From Acidobacteria bacterium AB60 (GTDB lineage: Bacteria > Acidobacteriota > Terriglobia > Terriglobales > Acidobacteriaceae): a stretch of 64,000 nucleotides of DNA. Below the pieces are notes generated by a model. That model ran no database searches. It was not told the DNA's origin and saw only the letters and a program-made list of their open reading frames with translations. Position 1 is the first letter of the stretch. The number at the start of each line of letters is the position of its first letter. Location: assembly GCA_008682415.1 (NCBI GenBank), contig VANK01000004.1, positions 186,001 through 250,000 on the forward strand, written 5' to 3'. Shown here piece by piece: positions 35,985-47,967 of the stretch. Position numbers and translations under genes: made by a program.

Positions 35985-36134
35985 ATGGATCATCGTGCCA
36001 TTCTGGATCACCAGTTCACGGTAGCTGCGTATGTGGCGACATGGGCCATCCACCTGGGGTATCTGTCATTTATGGGGCTCAAGTGGCGGGCGGAAAAGCG
36101 CGCCGAACGAGCCAATACCGAGCGGACCCGATAA
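35985..36134 (+). CDS. ccmD: CcmD-like small membrane protein
   Basis: A 49-residue protein just after ccmC with SD AGGAGG 11 nt upstream. One membrane segment (about 12-31, VAAYVATWAIHLGYLSFMGL) is followed by a strongly basic helix (KWRAEKRAERANTERTR), the classic CcmD layout. CcmD stabilises the CcmC-CcmE complex. Sequence is too short for certainty; position and layout carry the call. Confidence 0.8.
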   Translation: MDHRAILDHQFTVAAYVATWAIHLGYLSFMGLKWRAEKRAERANTERTR

Positions 36135-36248
36135 CCTGCGGGGTGCGGGCCGAGCCACGTCGCAGCCCATGTGACGTTCCCCCGTGCGCGTGGAGCAAGC
36201 TCGTAAATACAATGAATTGGATAGCTTTAGCAGGCAGGAGGCACAGCT

Positions 36249-36272
36249 ATGCTTCCCCTCCTTTGCAGGTAA
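36249..36272 (+). CDS. Possible 7-codon leader peptide upstream of micro-peptide 3
   Basis: ATG-CTT-CCC-CTC-CTT-TGC-AGG-TAA (MLPLLCR) follows a perfect AGGAGG at 36236-36241 by 7 nt. The coding part itself contains CCCCTCCT, which can pair with that SD. A TACAAT hexamer at 36208-36213 could be a -10. This may be a leader peptide or simply part of a folded 5' region; the evidence is thin. Confidence 0.25.
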   Translation: MLPLLCR

Positions 36273-36426
36273 TACCACCTTTGGGTCAATCAGTAATCAC
36301 TCGGGATTCCCAGGGCTGGGGTCTTCGGGGGATGTAATGCGTTTCTAATCCGGGGGATGATTCAAATGCGGACAGGGAAGACCTGCCGCAGGCTGAAATA
36401 CAGCCAACTCGGGGGGAAAGACAAAA

Positions 36427-36531
36427 ATGCATGATCTGTTGATTGGCCTTGCGTTCATCGGGATGGTAATCGCTCCCGCTCTCGTTGCAGCCCACTCCGG
36501 AAGTGGGGAACCGACCGACGAAACGGAATAG
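36427..36531 (+). CDS. Micro-peptide 3: 34-residue single-TM peptide, paralogous family
   Basis: It begins MHDLLIGLAFIGMVIAPALV, then AAHSGSG and an acidic tail (EPTDETE). A purine-rich SD (GGGGGGA) lies about 10 nt upstream. It is the third member of the family at 32075 and 32416 and lies after ccmD, so the three peptides bracket the ccm cluster. The 292-bp region before it holds the possible leader peptide and no other recognisable gene. Confidence 0.65.
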   Translation: MHDLLIGLAFIGMVIAPALVAAHSGSGEPTDETE

Positions 36532-36827
36532 TTTGTCGAGCCGGTCCTCTAGCCCAAAGCGTCTTTCACCCAGATCTGCGCTGTTGGGCCTGATCCCCAA
36601 GCACATCGAAACCCCGGAGAACGTGTTGAAACCCCAGGAGGTTTCCCTCTCCGGCGATTCCCTGCTCCCAGCTCCTTCTGCGGTACACTGAAGGTTCGAC
36701 GGCAATTCCTGAGTTACCGTACCCATTTTCCTGCCGTGCGAGATCGCCGTTTCGGGCGCGTTTGCGCCGATGAGGAGCACAGCCTCCGCAAAACTGCGAC
36801 TTCAGGGATTGCGAGAAGGGGCCGACT

Positions 36828-37883
36828 ATGCTCGTCGTCATGAAGGCGCAGGCCACGCCGGAGCAAATCCAGGCGGTCTGCGAACACATCGAACAGCTGG
36901 GGTTCCGCGCCCATCCTCTGCCGGGCGCGCAGCGCACCGCAATCGGCATTACCGGGAATAGCGGCGAGGTGGATCGCGGCAACCTGGAGGAGCTCTCCGG
37001 GGTTGCGGAAGTGATTCGGGTCACCAAGGCTTACAAGCTGGCCAGCCGCGATGTGAAGGAAGACGACACGATTGTGCGTTTTCCGGGGACCGATGCGGCC
37101 ATCGGGGGACGGAACCTGGCGATCGTAGCCGGTCCGTGCTCGATTGAGAGCCGGGAGCAGGCTTTCGCCATCGCCGAGAAGGTTTCGGCGGCCGGAGCGC
37201 AGTTTTTCCGCGGCGGCGCATACAAGCCGCGGACGTCTCCCTACGCATTTCAGGGATTGGGGCTCGATGCCCTCAAGATCATGGCGGAGGTTCGCGAGGC
37301 GTTCGGGCTGCGGATTATCACCGAGGCCATCGACAACGAAACCCTTGAACTGGTGGCGGAGTGGGCGGATGTGATCCAGATCGGCGCGCGCAACATGCAA
37401 AACTTCTCGCTGCTGAAGCATGCCGGACGGCTGCGCAAGCCCGTCCTGCTGAAGCGGGGCATGAGCGCGACGCTGGACGAGTTCCTGATGGCTGCCGAGT
37501 ACATCATGAGCGAAGGAAACTACGAGGTGATCCTGTGCGAGCGGGGCGTGCGCACGTTTGCGGATCACACGCGCAACACGCTGGATCTGAGCATTGTTCC
37601 GGCGGTTCAGCGGCTGAGCCATCTGCCCATCCTGGTGGACCCGAGCCACGGGACGGGCAAGCGCAACAAGGTTCTGCCCATGGCGCGGGCGGCTGTGGCG
37701 GTGGGCGCGGATGGCGTGCTGGTGGAGGTGCATCATCAGCCGGACAAGGCCCTCAGCGACGGACCGCAGTCGATCTACCCCGAGCAGTTTGCGACGATGA
37801 TGGACGAGATCGAGCAGATTGCGCCGGTGGTGCATCGCAGCCTGCCGCGCGGCATTCACGTGGAGTCGGCCGCGGCGGAATGA
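36828..37883 (+). CDS. aroF: 3-deoxy-7-phosphoheptulonate synthase (DAHP synthase, ferredoxin-like-domain type)
   Basis: A 351-residue enzyme that joins PEP and erythrose-4-phosphate in the first step of the shikimate pathway. An N-terminal ferredoxin-like (ACT-like) regulatory domain (about 1-70: [20 protein letters not shown]) precedes the TIM barrel. Barrel motifs: [70 protein letters not shown] and [13 protein letters not shown]. This is the type I-beta form found in Bacillus and Thermotoga. AGAAGGGG lies 7 nt upstream. The stop overlaps the start of the lipoprotein gene (ATGA). The 296 bp before it show no recognised attenuator. Confidence 0.95.
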   Translation: MLVVMKAQATPEQIQAVCEHIEQLGFRAHPLPGAQRTAIGITGNSGEVDRGNLEELSGVAEVIRVTKAYKLASRDVKEDDTIVRFPGTDAAIGGRNLAIVAGPCSIESREQAFAIAEKVSAAGAQFFRGGAYKPRTSPYAFQGLGLDALKIMAEVREAFGLRIITEAIDNETLELVAEWADVIQIGARNMQNFSLLKHAGRLRKPVLLKRGMSATLDEFLMAAEYIMSEGNYEVILCERGVRTFADHTRNTLDLSIVPAVQRLSHLPILVDPSHGTGKRNKVLPMARAAVAVGADGVLVEVHHQPDKALSDGPQSIYPEQFATMMDEIEQIAPVVHRSLPRGIHVESAAAE

Positions 37884-39061
37884 GGGTTCCAGCGAAGCGG
37901 TATCCGCGCGTAACGGAAGGCGGCCGGGGTGGCCGCCTTTTCGCCGTCTGCCTTGGGGCTCTTGCCCTGTGCGGATGCCGGCCGCACGATTTCCCGCAGT
38001 TCCCGCCGAATTACCGGGAGTACGCCTACGTCACCAACGGCGACAGCAACACGGTGACGGTGCTGGACGTGGTGAACGTGCGCCTCGACCGCGAGGTGCT
38101 GGTGGGGCAGTCCCCCCTCGCCGTGGCAGTCCACCCCACCCGGAACGAAGTGTACGTGGTCAACTCTGGTGGCGCGGGAGCGCGCGGATCGCTGTCGGTG
38201 CTGAACGCGGAGAACAACAGCGTGGCGGCGACGATCGCGTTGCACAACCGGCCGGTCTCGATTGACGTAGACGGCGCGCATGATGTGGCTTACGTGGCCA
38301 ACTCCGGCTCGAACAGCATCTCGGTGATTGACCTGAAGGCACGGCGGGAGACGGCGCAGATCGGGACGGGCGAGCAGCCGGTGGCCGTGCGGGTTGCGCC
38401 GGACGGGAAGACGATTGTGGTCGCAAACCGCGGCGGCAACTCGGTGAGCGTGGTGGACGCGGCGAACCAGCGGGTGCGGGGCATCTTCGAGGGGTGCCCC
38501 GGTGCGGCAGACGTGGTGATCCTGCCGGACTCCTCGAAGGCCTTCGCAGCCTGCTCCGGAGGACATCAGCTGATGGCGATCGCGCTGGCGCACGCGAGCG
38601 AACCCGACCGGCTGGAGGCCACGATGGACGTGGGGCGCGGGCCGGTTCATCTGGCGCTGAAACCGGACGGAGGCGAGTTGTTTGTCTCCAACTCGCTTTC
38701 CAACACCATCAGCGAGGTCTACACATCAACGGATGAAGTGGGCGGCACTTATTTGATGGGGGACGACCCTGCGCACGGAATTGTGTCGAACGACAATCTG
38801 CTGGTGTACGTGGCGAATGAGCGCGCTCAGGACGTGACCACTTATGCAATCGAGGATGGCAAGCGAACGCGATTGCCGATTCATGTAGGCGACGGTCCGA
38901 CAGCCATGGCTTTCTCCGCGGAGGGACACCTGTTGTTCGTGGTCGACAGTGGATCCGGCGATGTGGCGGTGGTGCGGACATCGTCCCAGTCGTTGTTCAC
39001 GATGCTGCCTGCCGGGCGCGGGCCGAATGCCATTGCGGTGAAGGCGTTTCGAGCGCCCTAG
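37880..39061 (+). CDS. YVTN-type beta-propeller lipoprotein
   Basis: A 393-residue protein, translationally coupled to aroF by ATGA. The signal peptide ends in a lipobox-like LCGC (about residues 31-34), so it is probably a lipoprotein. About seven 40-45-residue repeats follow, each with a strand such as [53 protein letters not shown] or [15 protein letters not shown]. They form a seven-bladed propeller of the YVTN/cytochrome-D1-like class. No haem motif or catalytic residue is visible, so it may be a scaffold or binding protein. Long incorrect frames through aroF can extend it upstream; the lipobox argues for this start. Confidence 0.85.
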   Translation: MRVPAKRYPRVTEGGRGGRLFAVCLGALALCGCRPHDFPQFPPNYREYAYVTNGDSNTVTVLDVVNVRLDREVLVGQSPLAVAVHPTRNEVYVVNSGGAGARGSLSVLNAENNSVAATIALHNRPVSIDVDGAHDVAYVANSGSNSISVIDLKARRETAQIGTGEQPVAVRVAPDGKTIVVANRGGNSVSVVDAANQRVRGIFEGCPGAADVVILPDSSKAFAACSGGHQLMAIALAHASEPDRLEATMDVGRGPVHLALKPDGGELFVSNSLSNTISEVYTSTDEVGGTYLMGDDPAHGIVSNDNLLVYVANERAQDVTTYAIEDGKRTRLPIHVGDGPTAMAFSAEGHLLFVVDSGSGDVAVVRTSSQSLFTMLPAGRGPNAIAVKAFRAP

Positions 39062-39136
39062 ACCTGCGGCCCTCGTTTCGCGCCTTCCGTCTTTTAGGAT
39101 GGGCGACAGAGAAATGAGGAGCATTGCGAGGCCGGT

Positions 39137-40654
39137 ATGCCCGAGTTCTTTTCCCGTTTGAATCGCAGGAGTTTTCTGGCGAGCGCAGCGACGGCGTCCG
39201 CGGGTTTGGTGTTGGGATCGCGCCAGGCGCGCGGCGGCGCGCTGTCGCCGGAGCCTGCCGGCGCGCCTCAGGAGCAGGGCGGTCCGGCCGCCGATTACAC
39301 GCTGCGCATCGCGACGGGGCCGGTGGAGATTGCACCGAAGCGGATCATCTCCGCCACAACCTACAACGGTCAGTTTCCAGGTCCGCTGCTGCGGCTCAAA
39401 GAGGGTCGGCCGGTCACGATCGATGTTCACAATGAGACGGACACGCCGGAGCAGTTGCACTGGCATGGACAGATGGTGCCGGTGGATGTGGACGGATCGG
39501 CAGAAGAGGGGACGCCGTTCCTCCCGGCCCATGGATCGCGACGGATCACGTTCACGCCGCGGCCATCGGGATTCCGTTTTTATCACACCCATGTGCGCGC
39601 GGGAGCGAACCTGTTCAATGGGCAGTACGGCGGGCTGGTGGGACCGGTGTACATCGAGGGACGCGAGGAGCCGGGGCGGCATGATCGCGAGGTGTTTCTC
39701 ACGTTGAAGGAGTTCGAACCATGGTTCAGCCGCGGGGGCGACATGGCTTCGGATCTCTTCAGTCCTTCAACGGAGGTAGCCGCACTGAAGGAGCCGGGCG
39801 AGGCGGCGATGAAGGCCTCGCTGGCCAAGGGAAACCAACACGGCTACGAGGTGAACTACCGTTCGTTCACGATCAACGGGCGGATGCTGGGACATGGCGA
39901 GCCGATCCGCGTGAAGACCGGGGAGCGCGTGCTGCTGCACGTGCTCAACGGAAGCGCGACCGAGATTCGCAGCCTGGCACTGCCGGGACACACCTTCCGG
40001 GTGGTGGCGCTCGACGGCAACCCGGTGCCGAATCCGGTTTCGGTTCCCGTGTTGTGGATCGGAACGGCGGAGCGAGTCTCCGCGATTGTGGAGATGAACC
40101 ATCCGGGCGTATGGGTGCTGGGCGACCTGGATGACGACGATCGCGGCCACGGCATGGGGATCGTGGTGGAGTATGCCGGGAGGTCCGGCAAGCCGCAGTG
40201 GCTGGCGCCTCCGAAGTTTCGCTGGGATTACACGCGGTTCGCAAAGTCAGGAGCGGTTGCGGCAGCTCCGGACGAGACGTTTGAGATGCGCTTCGACAAG
40301 CAGAACGCGGCCGATGCGGGGTTCAATCGCTGGACGATCAACGGAGCGGCGTTCCCCACGGACGGGATGAAGATGGAGGCCGCGTTGCGGGTGCGTGAGG
40401 GGAAGCGATACCGGCTGCGCATGCGCAACTTCAGCGACGATATCCACCCGGTTCATCTGCACCGGCACAGCTTCGAAGTGGTGCGGTTCGCAGGGAAGGC
40501 GGCGGCGGGCGTGATGAAGGATGTGCTGATGCTGCCGGGATATGGGGAGGCGGAGGTCGACTTTGTCGCGGACAATCCGGGCAACACGCTGTTTCACTGC
40601 CATCAGCAGTTGCACATGGATTTCGGATTCATGACGCTGTTGGAGTATGCGTAG
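39137..40654 (+). CDS. Multicopper oxidase, Tat-exported
   Basis: A 505-residue periplasmic oxidase with a twin-arginine signal (LNRRSFLASAATASAG). Three cupredoxin domains carry all four copper motifs: HWHG (about 112), FYHTHV (about 152), HPVHLHRHSFE (about 438) and FHCHQQLHMDFGF near the C-terminus (T1 and T2/T3 ligands; the axial position after HxxxH is Asp-Phe-Gly-Phe-Met-like). Substrates of such laccase-like enzymes range from Cu(I) to phenols. It follows the propeller lipoprotein by 75 bp. Its 3' end overlaps the convergent yihY-like gene by 26 bp. Confidence 0.92.
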   Translation: MPEFFSRLNRRSFLASAATASAGLVLGSRQARGGALSPEPAGAPQEQGGPAADYTLRIATGPVEIAPKRIISATTYNGQFPGPLLRLKEGRPVTIDVHNETDTPEQLHWHGQMVPVDVDGSAEEGTPFLPAHGSRRITFTPRPSGFRFYHTHVRAGANLFNGQYGGLVGPVYIEGREEPGRHDREVFLTLKEFEPWFSRGGDMASDLFSPSTEVAALKEPGEAAMKASLAKGNQHGYEVNYRSFTINGRMLGHGEPIRVKTGERVLLHVLNGSATEIRSLALPGHTFRVVALDGNPVPNPVSVPVLWIGTAERVSAIVEMNHPGVWVLGDLDDDDRGHGMGIVVEYAGRSGKPQWLAPPKFRWDYTRFAKSGAVAAAPDETFEMRFDKQNAADAGFNRWTINGAAFPTDGMKMEAALRVREGKRYRLRMRNFSDDIHPVHLHRHSFEVVRFAGKAAAGVMKDVLMLPGYGEAEVDFVADNPGNTLFHCHQQLHMDFGFMTLLEYA

Positions 40655-41588
40655 CTACCTGGTCACGCGGCCCCAGTTGTTTCACGCTGTACTGCGCTCC
40701 GGCGAAGAGGATCAGGCCGGAGATATAGGCCCAGAAGAGCAAACCTACGGAGACGTAGAAGGGGCCGTAGATGGCGCTGAGGTCCATGTGGGGCAGCATG
40801 GCGGTGAAGATGTACTTGGCGACGAGCCAGATGATGCCGGTCACGATGGAGGCGCGCAGAACCGGACGCCAGGGGACCTTGCAGTTGGGCAGGAGCCAGT
40901 AGATGGAGAAGAAGAAGAGAATGCAGGCGGTTCCGCTGCACACCGCCAGCCAGGAGTAGCTCACCGCGTTGTAGAACCAGTTATCGACCTTGTGGAACAT
41001 GAGGAACGCGAGGACCTGCCGCTGCGCGGCGCCCAGCCAGATGCTGATGATTCCCAGCGCCACCATGATGATGGCAAGGCCGAAGGCGACCAGCTGGTTG
41101 AGCAGGTAGTTGCGGCTCTTGGCGACCCCCCACGCCTGGTTGAGCGCGACTTCGAGAGGAAGGAAGATGCCGGTGCAGGAGATGAGGATCATGAGAAGAG
41201 AGAAGGCCTGCACATGCCCGGGCACCACCTGCCGGAGCCTTCCCCAGAAGGCCATGGAGGCGGTGGAGGGGAAGTAGTTGGCGACCAGGTCGCTGACCAC
41301 GCCCGCCATGGCCTGCGAGTGAAAGACCGAGAGCGCCAGGGTGTAGAGCAGAACGACGAGCGGGATGAAGGAGAGGATGGCGTTGGCGGCCACGCTGAAG
41401 GCAAAGGTGTGCACCTCGCTATCGAGGAGGTACTTCACCAGGGCTGTTCCGTCATGGCGCAGGCGGTACCACTTGGAGAGCTGAACGGTGACCGGGGGCG
41501 CGACTTCAGTACATTCAGGAACTTCCGGACGGAGAGCGTCTTCTGCGGGGCTTTCGGCGATCGTACCGGAATTTGAGACACTTGCCAC
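40629..41588 (-). CDS. YihY/virulence factor BrkB family membrane protein
   Basis: A 319-residue inner-membrane protein with a GTG start preceded by AGGGAG at 6 nt. After a 70-residue cytoplasmic N-terminus, six to seven membrane segments follow, with the YihY-family features AANAILSFIPLVVLLYTLAL, CTGIFLPLEVALNQAWGVAK and DLSAIYGPFYVSVGLLFWAY. The family is often misnamed ribonuclease BN; its role is unknown (membrane transport is suspected). Tail-to-tail with the multicopper oxidase gene. Confidence 0.9.
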   Translation of the reverse strand: MASVSNSGTIAESPAEDALRPEVPECTEVAPPVTVQLSKWYRLRHDGTALVKYLLDSEVHTFAFSVAANAILSFIPLVVLLYTLALSVFHSQAMAGVVSDLVANYFPSTASMAFWGRLRQVVPGHVQAFSLLMILISCTGIFLPLEVALNQAWGVAKSRNYLLNQLVAFGLAIIMVALGIISIWLGAAQRQVLAFLMFHKVDNWFYNAVSYSWLAVCSGTACILFFFSIYWLLPNCKVPWRPVLRASIVTGIIWLVAKYIFTAMLPHMDLSAIYGPFYVSVGLLFWAYISGLILFAGAQYSVKQLGPRDQVATHTPTAS

Positions 41589-41908
41589 GTTCCACTCCCT
41601 TGTAGCGGTCTATGCGCCGGGCCGCTGGGAATCGCGCCGCCGTCGCGGACAGTGAGATAGGTATGTCCTCAGGATAAGCCTTTTGGGGTTTCCGTGCCGT
41701 TTTTGACGGAATCCACCGGGTGGGCTGCTCACATTTTCTCCTTGCATAAGTCGCAGAATCCTGCCATAACTGGAGCAACGGCGCGCCGGTAGTACTGTCT
41801 GGGAGACGGCGCGACTTCCCCTTGCAAGCCCTCCGATGAGTGAGCGATTGCAACAGGCCCAATGCAGGCCGGCGCGAGAGCTGTGTCTGCCGTTACAGGA
41901 GATCGTGA
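41589..41908. other. 320-bp region: long 5' leader of cold-shock gene and divergent promoter area
   Basis: No gene is seen. The region must hold the promoters of the yihY-like gene (minus) and the cold-shock gene (plus). cspA-type genes are known to have long structured leaders that control translation with temperature. A leader of that size fits here, but I cannot define a transcript start. Confidence 0.4.
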
Positions 41909-42115
41909 ATGAAGGAACAGGGTGTAGTGAAGTGGTTCAACGGCGCCAAGGGTTATGGCTTCATCCAGCGCAACACGGGCGAGGATGTCTTCGTCCACTT
42001 CTCCGCGATCCAGGAGAAGGGCTATAAGACGCTGAATGAGGGAGAGGCCGTTGAGTTCGAGTGCCAGCAGGGCCCCAAGGGCCTGAGCGCGGCCAACGTT
42101 CTCCGCGTGTCGTAA
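41909..42115 (+). CDS. Cold-shock protein, CspA family
   Basis: A 68-residue OB-fold single-stranded nucleic-acid binding protein. RNP1 (KGYGFIQ, about 14-20) and RNP2 (VFVHF, about 27-31) are intact. The tail [16 protein letters not shown] is typical. It acts as an RNA chaperone. AGGAG precedes the ATG. A terminator follows within 30 bp, so it is transcribed alone. Confidence 0.96.
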   Translation: MKEQGVVKWFNGAKGYGFIQRNTGEDVFVHFSAIQEKGYKTLNEGEAVEFECQQGPKGLSAANVLRVS

Positions 42116-42125
42116 TTGGTGGCGC

Positions 42126-42143
42126 GGCCCTCGTGGGAGGGCC
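42126..42143 (+). terminator. Terminator hairpin after cold-shock gene
   Basis: GGCCCTC and GAGGGCC form a perfect 7-bp stem with a GTGG loop, 10 bp after the stop. The U-tract is short (TTCTG). It lies between convergent genes and may serve both. Confidence 0.6.
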
Positions 42144-42159
42144 TTCTGCGGTATCCCCT

Positions 42160-43305
42160 CTAGCTCGGTCGGCCTTCGAGTTTTTCGAGCGCCCAGGAAG
42201 CGGCGGCGCGTAGTCCGCTGTCGGCTGCGGCGGCCCATGCGCGCAGGCAGGCCGTGAAACGGCGTTCGCCGCTGTTGCCCATGGCGATGGCGAGGTTGCG
42301 CCGCAGCCCGCCGAACCCCGCGCGGCGCACGGGAGAGCCGTTAAACGCGCGTTCGAAGGCAGGTTCGTCCATAGCCGCAAGCGCCTCGAGTGCCGGGTTC
42401 ACCAGTTCCGGTCGCGGTTCCAATTCGGGATCAGCACCGATGGGCGCCTTGCGGTTCCACGGACAGACGTCCTGGCAGATGTCGCAACCGAAGACCTGCC
42501 GCCCCATGCCTTCCATCAGCCCAGGATCAATGGCATCGCGGTGTTCGATGGTGAGGTAGGAGATGCAGCGGGTCGCGTCCATCTGGTAGGGGGCGTCGAG
42601 CGCGTTCGTCGGACAGGCGTCAAGACACCTGCGGCAGGTTCCACAGCGATCGGGAATCGTGAGAGATGCTTGCCCGGGTGCGGCTTGCAGGGACGTGAGA
42701 AGCACCGCAAGGAAGACATACGAACCCAGCCCGGGGTGGATCAGGCAGGTGTTCTTCCCCGTCCAGCCCAGGCCGGCCGCTGTGGCCAATGCTCGCTCTA
42801 CTACAGGTCCGGTGTCGACGTAGGCGCGCGATTCGAAGAGCCCGCACTCCTCCTGCAGGCGTGATTCGAGAGATTTGAGGCGCTTGAGCAGCACCTTGTG
42901 GTAGTCGCTGGGAATCCGCTTTCCGTCCCCAAGAACGCGGCTTGACCACGCGTATCGGGCAATCCATCCCGCATGCGGAGGCGCGGGATCGGTCGACCTG
43001 GGCTGGGCGGAGTGATAGCTTGCCAGGCAGACTATCGCCGAACGCGCCCACGGAAACGGGATGTTGGCCTGAGCTCGTACGAGTTGTTGCTCTTCATTAG
43101 TTCGCGACAAATAGTTCATGGTTCCGGAGCGACCCTGGCGAATCCAATCTGTAAACCGGCGAGCGTCTCGTTCGTTGTTTGAATGAGGCAGCGCAACGAG
43201 ACCGGCCTCACGAAAACCTGCTTCGAGGGCAAGAGCGCGCGATTGTTCCCGCGTCAGCAGTACGGCGCCGGAGCGATTTCCCGGATTGTGGAAGGCAGGG
43301 GGCAC
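42160..43305 (-). CDS. queG: Epoxyqueuosine reductase QueG
   Basis: A 381-residue cobalamin- and iron-sulfur-dependent enzyme that reduces epoxyqueuosine in tRNA to queuosine, the last step of the pathway. It has two [4Fe-4S] motifs, CGTCRRCLDACPT and CDICQDVCPW. The catalytic Asp region is AYVDTGPVVERALA, and FGGLRRNLAIAMGNSG belongs to the C-terminal HEAT-like repeat. The GTG at 43305 gives a family-typical length but has no clear SD. The frame is open for another 530 nt upstream, which I consider non-coding. No other queuosine gene is in the window. Confidence 0.92.
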   Translation of the reverse strand: MPPAFHNPGNRSGAVLLTREQSRALALEAGFREAGLVALPHSNNERDARRFTDWIRQGRSGTMNYLSRTNEEQQLVRAQANIPFPWARSAIVCLASYHSAQPRSTDPAPPHAGWIARYAWSSRVLGDGKRIPSDYHKVLLKRLKSLESRLQEECGLFESRAYVDTGPVVERALATAAGLGWTGKNTCLIHPGLGSYVFLAVLLTSLQAAPGQASLTIPDRCGTCRRCLDACPTNALDAPYQMDATRCISYLTIEHRDAIDPGLMEGMGRQVFGCDICQDVCPWNRKAPIGADPELEPRPELVNPALEALAAMDEPAFERAFNGSPVRRAGFGGLRRNLAIAMGNSGERRFTACLRAWAAAADSGLRAAASWALEKLEGRPS

Positions 43306-43536
43306 GGAACCAACCGAGGTGTTTGCACGTAATTGATAGCGACATGTTCGATTGCGAACAGCGAGCGCGCAATCGGACACCCAGGGCGAATTCCCGCAGG
43401 CACAATGCCCTGTAGTTTCAGCATATTCGCTGGAAGGTCTTTGGCGGCTCGCATGCAAGATTCTGGGGCAAGGGCGGGTGTAGGCCGCAACGCTGGCGTG
43501 AACCGCAGCACTATACCCATAAAACCGGAGGTTGTC

Positions 43537-43884
43537 ATGATCCGCATTCGTAGTGCAGGAAGTTCCAACAAGATTGAAGCGCCCGAGGGCCTGACCGAGC
43601 TGGTGAGGGGCAATGATCACAGCCTGGTCGCGGAGCTGGAGCCCCTGGTGCGCAAGCAAGACATCACGCTCGATCTGCATTCTGTCGGCCGCATCGATGC
43701 GGCGGGAATTGCTGCGTTGATCTCGCTGTATGGGTGTGCGCGCGAGACGGGACACAATTTCAGCTTGTGCAATGTGCCCTCGCGCGTGGCAAACATTCTC
43801 GCGCTGGTGGGTCTCGACGGTGTGCTTCTCAGCCATGGGGCAGATTCTTCGCGCGAGATCTGCCTCGAAACCTCCGCCGCCTGA
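43537..43884 (+). CDS. STAS-domain protein (anti-sigma factor antagonist-like), non-phosphorylatable type
   Basis: A 115-residue single-domain STAS protein with GGAGG 5 nt upstream of its ATG. The core strand-helix motif reads LDLHSVGRIDAAGIAALISL. In SpoIIAA-type antagonists the Ser phosphorylated by a partner kinase follows the Asp (D-S-S-G or similar), but here Ala-Ala occupy this site. It therefore probably cannot be switched by phosphorylation. NVPSRVANILALVGLDGVLL is the usual second half. No anti-sigma factor or kinase lies nearby. Confidence 0.85.
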   Translation: MIRIRSAGSSNKIEAPEGLTELVRGNDHSLVAELEPLVRKQDITLDLHSVGRIDAAGIAALISLYGCARETGHNFSLCNVPSRVANILALVGLDGVLLSHGADSSREICLETSAA

Positions 43885-44362
43885 CGAAAAGCGTCCTGTT
43901 GACCGGCCCTCGATCCGGTCGGGCGTTTACGAAGGCTGTGTGGGAATTTGCATTGTGGTCCCGGGTGTGAGAGGAGCTGCCAGGCTCCGCGCCCGTGACC
44001 GGCGGGCGCGATCCAAGCGTCAACGCGCATCCTGATTCCAGACAAGATTCGATCGCCGATTGCGAGAGTTCCTCAGGCGAATGTATGATGAGTCGCCTTT
44101 GAAAAGCAATGCTCTGTGATGCCCAACACAGGCAGTCATCAGGGCAGGCCTGTTAATTGTTACTGCGACTCTTGCAACACCGCGATGCGCAGCCAAAATG
44201 CTGGATGACGCGCCCGCGCTCCGCCTGAATCCGGATGCCCCAGTTGAAGGCAGAGCCAACGTCCCGCCACCCGCTCCCGGGCTCCGCCCCGCGGTCTCCC
44301 GCACCCAAGACTTACGGTTCGTCGCGCGGTCGGGAAATCTTCGTACTGGAGGGATTCATCCC
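43885..44362. other. 478-bp intergenic region
   Basis: No gene recognised. Two hairpins stand out: GACCGG/CCGGTC (43901-43920) just after the STAS gene, and CGCGCCCG/CGGGCGCG (43988-44010); neither has a good U-tract. The promoter and leader of ppdK should lie in the right half. Confidence 0.5.
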
Positions 44363-47113
<2,751 letters not shown>

Positions 47114-47128
47114 TCTCAGCCGGGAAAT

Positions 47129-47160
47129 GCGAGGGCGCGATCGAGTGATCGCGCCCTCGC
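47129..47160 (+). terminator. Strong hairpin after ppdK
   Basis: A perfect 14-bp stem (GCGAGGGCGCGATC and its complement) with a GAGT loop starts 15 bp after the ppdK stop. Only TGCGTTT follows, so the U-tract is poor, but position and stability fit a terminator. Confidence 0.7.
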
Positions 47161-47363
47161 TGCGTTTAGGGCATTCCAAACAGCCGATCTCCCGCGGTTT
47201 TCCCGTTCGTCCCAAAGCAGCCGTGAACCTGATCCGGGAAGCAACAGCGGACATAGGGGGTCACATCCCATTAGGCAAGCGGAAGACTGGCAACGCGGCG
47301 ATGGGGGCGCCTCGACGCCATTCCACGCGTGTGTTTATCCCTGACGAGGATTGGAGACCTCAG

Positions 47364-47945
47364 ATGAATACGAACGCCTACAGTCCCCAAATCATACTTG
47401 GCGTTTGCGTTGCTGCATTCGTCCTATTGCTGCTTATCGTATGGCTTGTCTCCCAGCGCAGGAGCCACCACCGCACGACGGCTCTGCGAGAGCGGTTCGG
47501 GCCCGAGTACGATGTAGCGGTCCAGGAATACGGATCCCGCAGGAAGGCCGAAGATGCGCTGGAGGCGCGGCTGCGGCACGTGCAGGCGCTCACGCTGCGG
47601 CCTTTGGATGACACCGCAAGGCGCCGCTATCTGGCGGAATGGGACTCGATCCAGGCACGCTTTGTGGATCATCCCCGCGGCGCAGTGATCGAAGCGGACG
47701 AGCTCATCAGCACCATCCTTACCGCGCGGGGATACACCGGAAGCCGGTTCGATCAGCGGGTAGCTGATCTCTCCGTCAATCACGCCCGCCTGGTGGATCC
47801 GTACCGGCGCGCCAATGCGGTCGTAGTCAAGGCGGGACGGAACGAGGCGACCACCGAAGAGCTGCGCAGCACCATGATCCTGTATCGGGCACTCTTTGAG
47901 GATCTGCTGCAGTCCAAGACCGTCATGATGCCGCGCGCCGCCTGA
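47364..47945 (+). CDS. Conserved membrane-anchored protein, unknown
   Basis: A 193-residue protein from the ATG at 47364 with GGAG 7 nt upstream. One N-terminal membrane segment (about 10-30, ILGVCVAAFVLLLLIVWLVS) is followed by a helical domain: RERFGPEYDVAVQEYGSRRK, LTLRPLDDTARRRYLAEWDS, GYTGSRFDQRVADLSVNHAR and TMILYRALFEDLL. This pattern recurs in a widespread uncharacterised family in soil bacteria, often near stress genes. The role is unknown. Confidence 0.75.
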   Translation: MNTNAYSPQIILGVCVAAFVLLLLIVWLVSQRRSHHRTTALRERFGPEYDVAVQEYGSRRKAEDALEARLRHVQALTLRPLDDTARRRYLAEWDSIQARFVDHPRGAVIEADELISTILTARGYTGSRFDQRVADLSVNHARLVDPYRRANAVVVKAGRNEATTEELRSTMILYRALFEDLLQSKTVMMPRAA

Positions 47946-47967
47946 CCAATGCAGACTGGAAGGGCTG

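Noticed and set aside
36135..36426. Riboswitch before micro-peptide 3
   Set aside because: I compared the region by eye with c-di-GMP, cobalamin, glycine and molybdenum cofactor consensus elements and found none.
43306..43836. Longer QueG with about 177 extra N-terminal residues
   Set aside because: The extension overlaps the STAS gene on the other strand and lacks similarity to QueG; family length fits the start at 43305.
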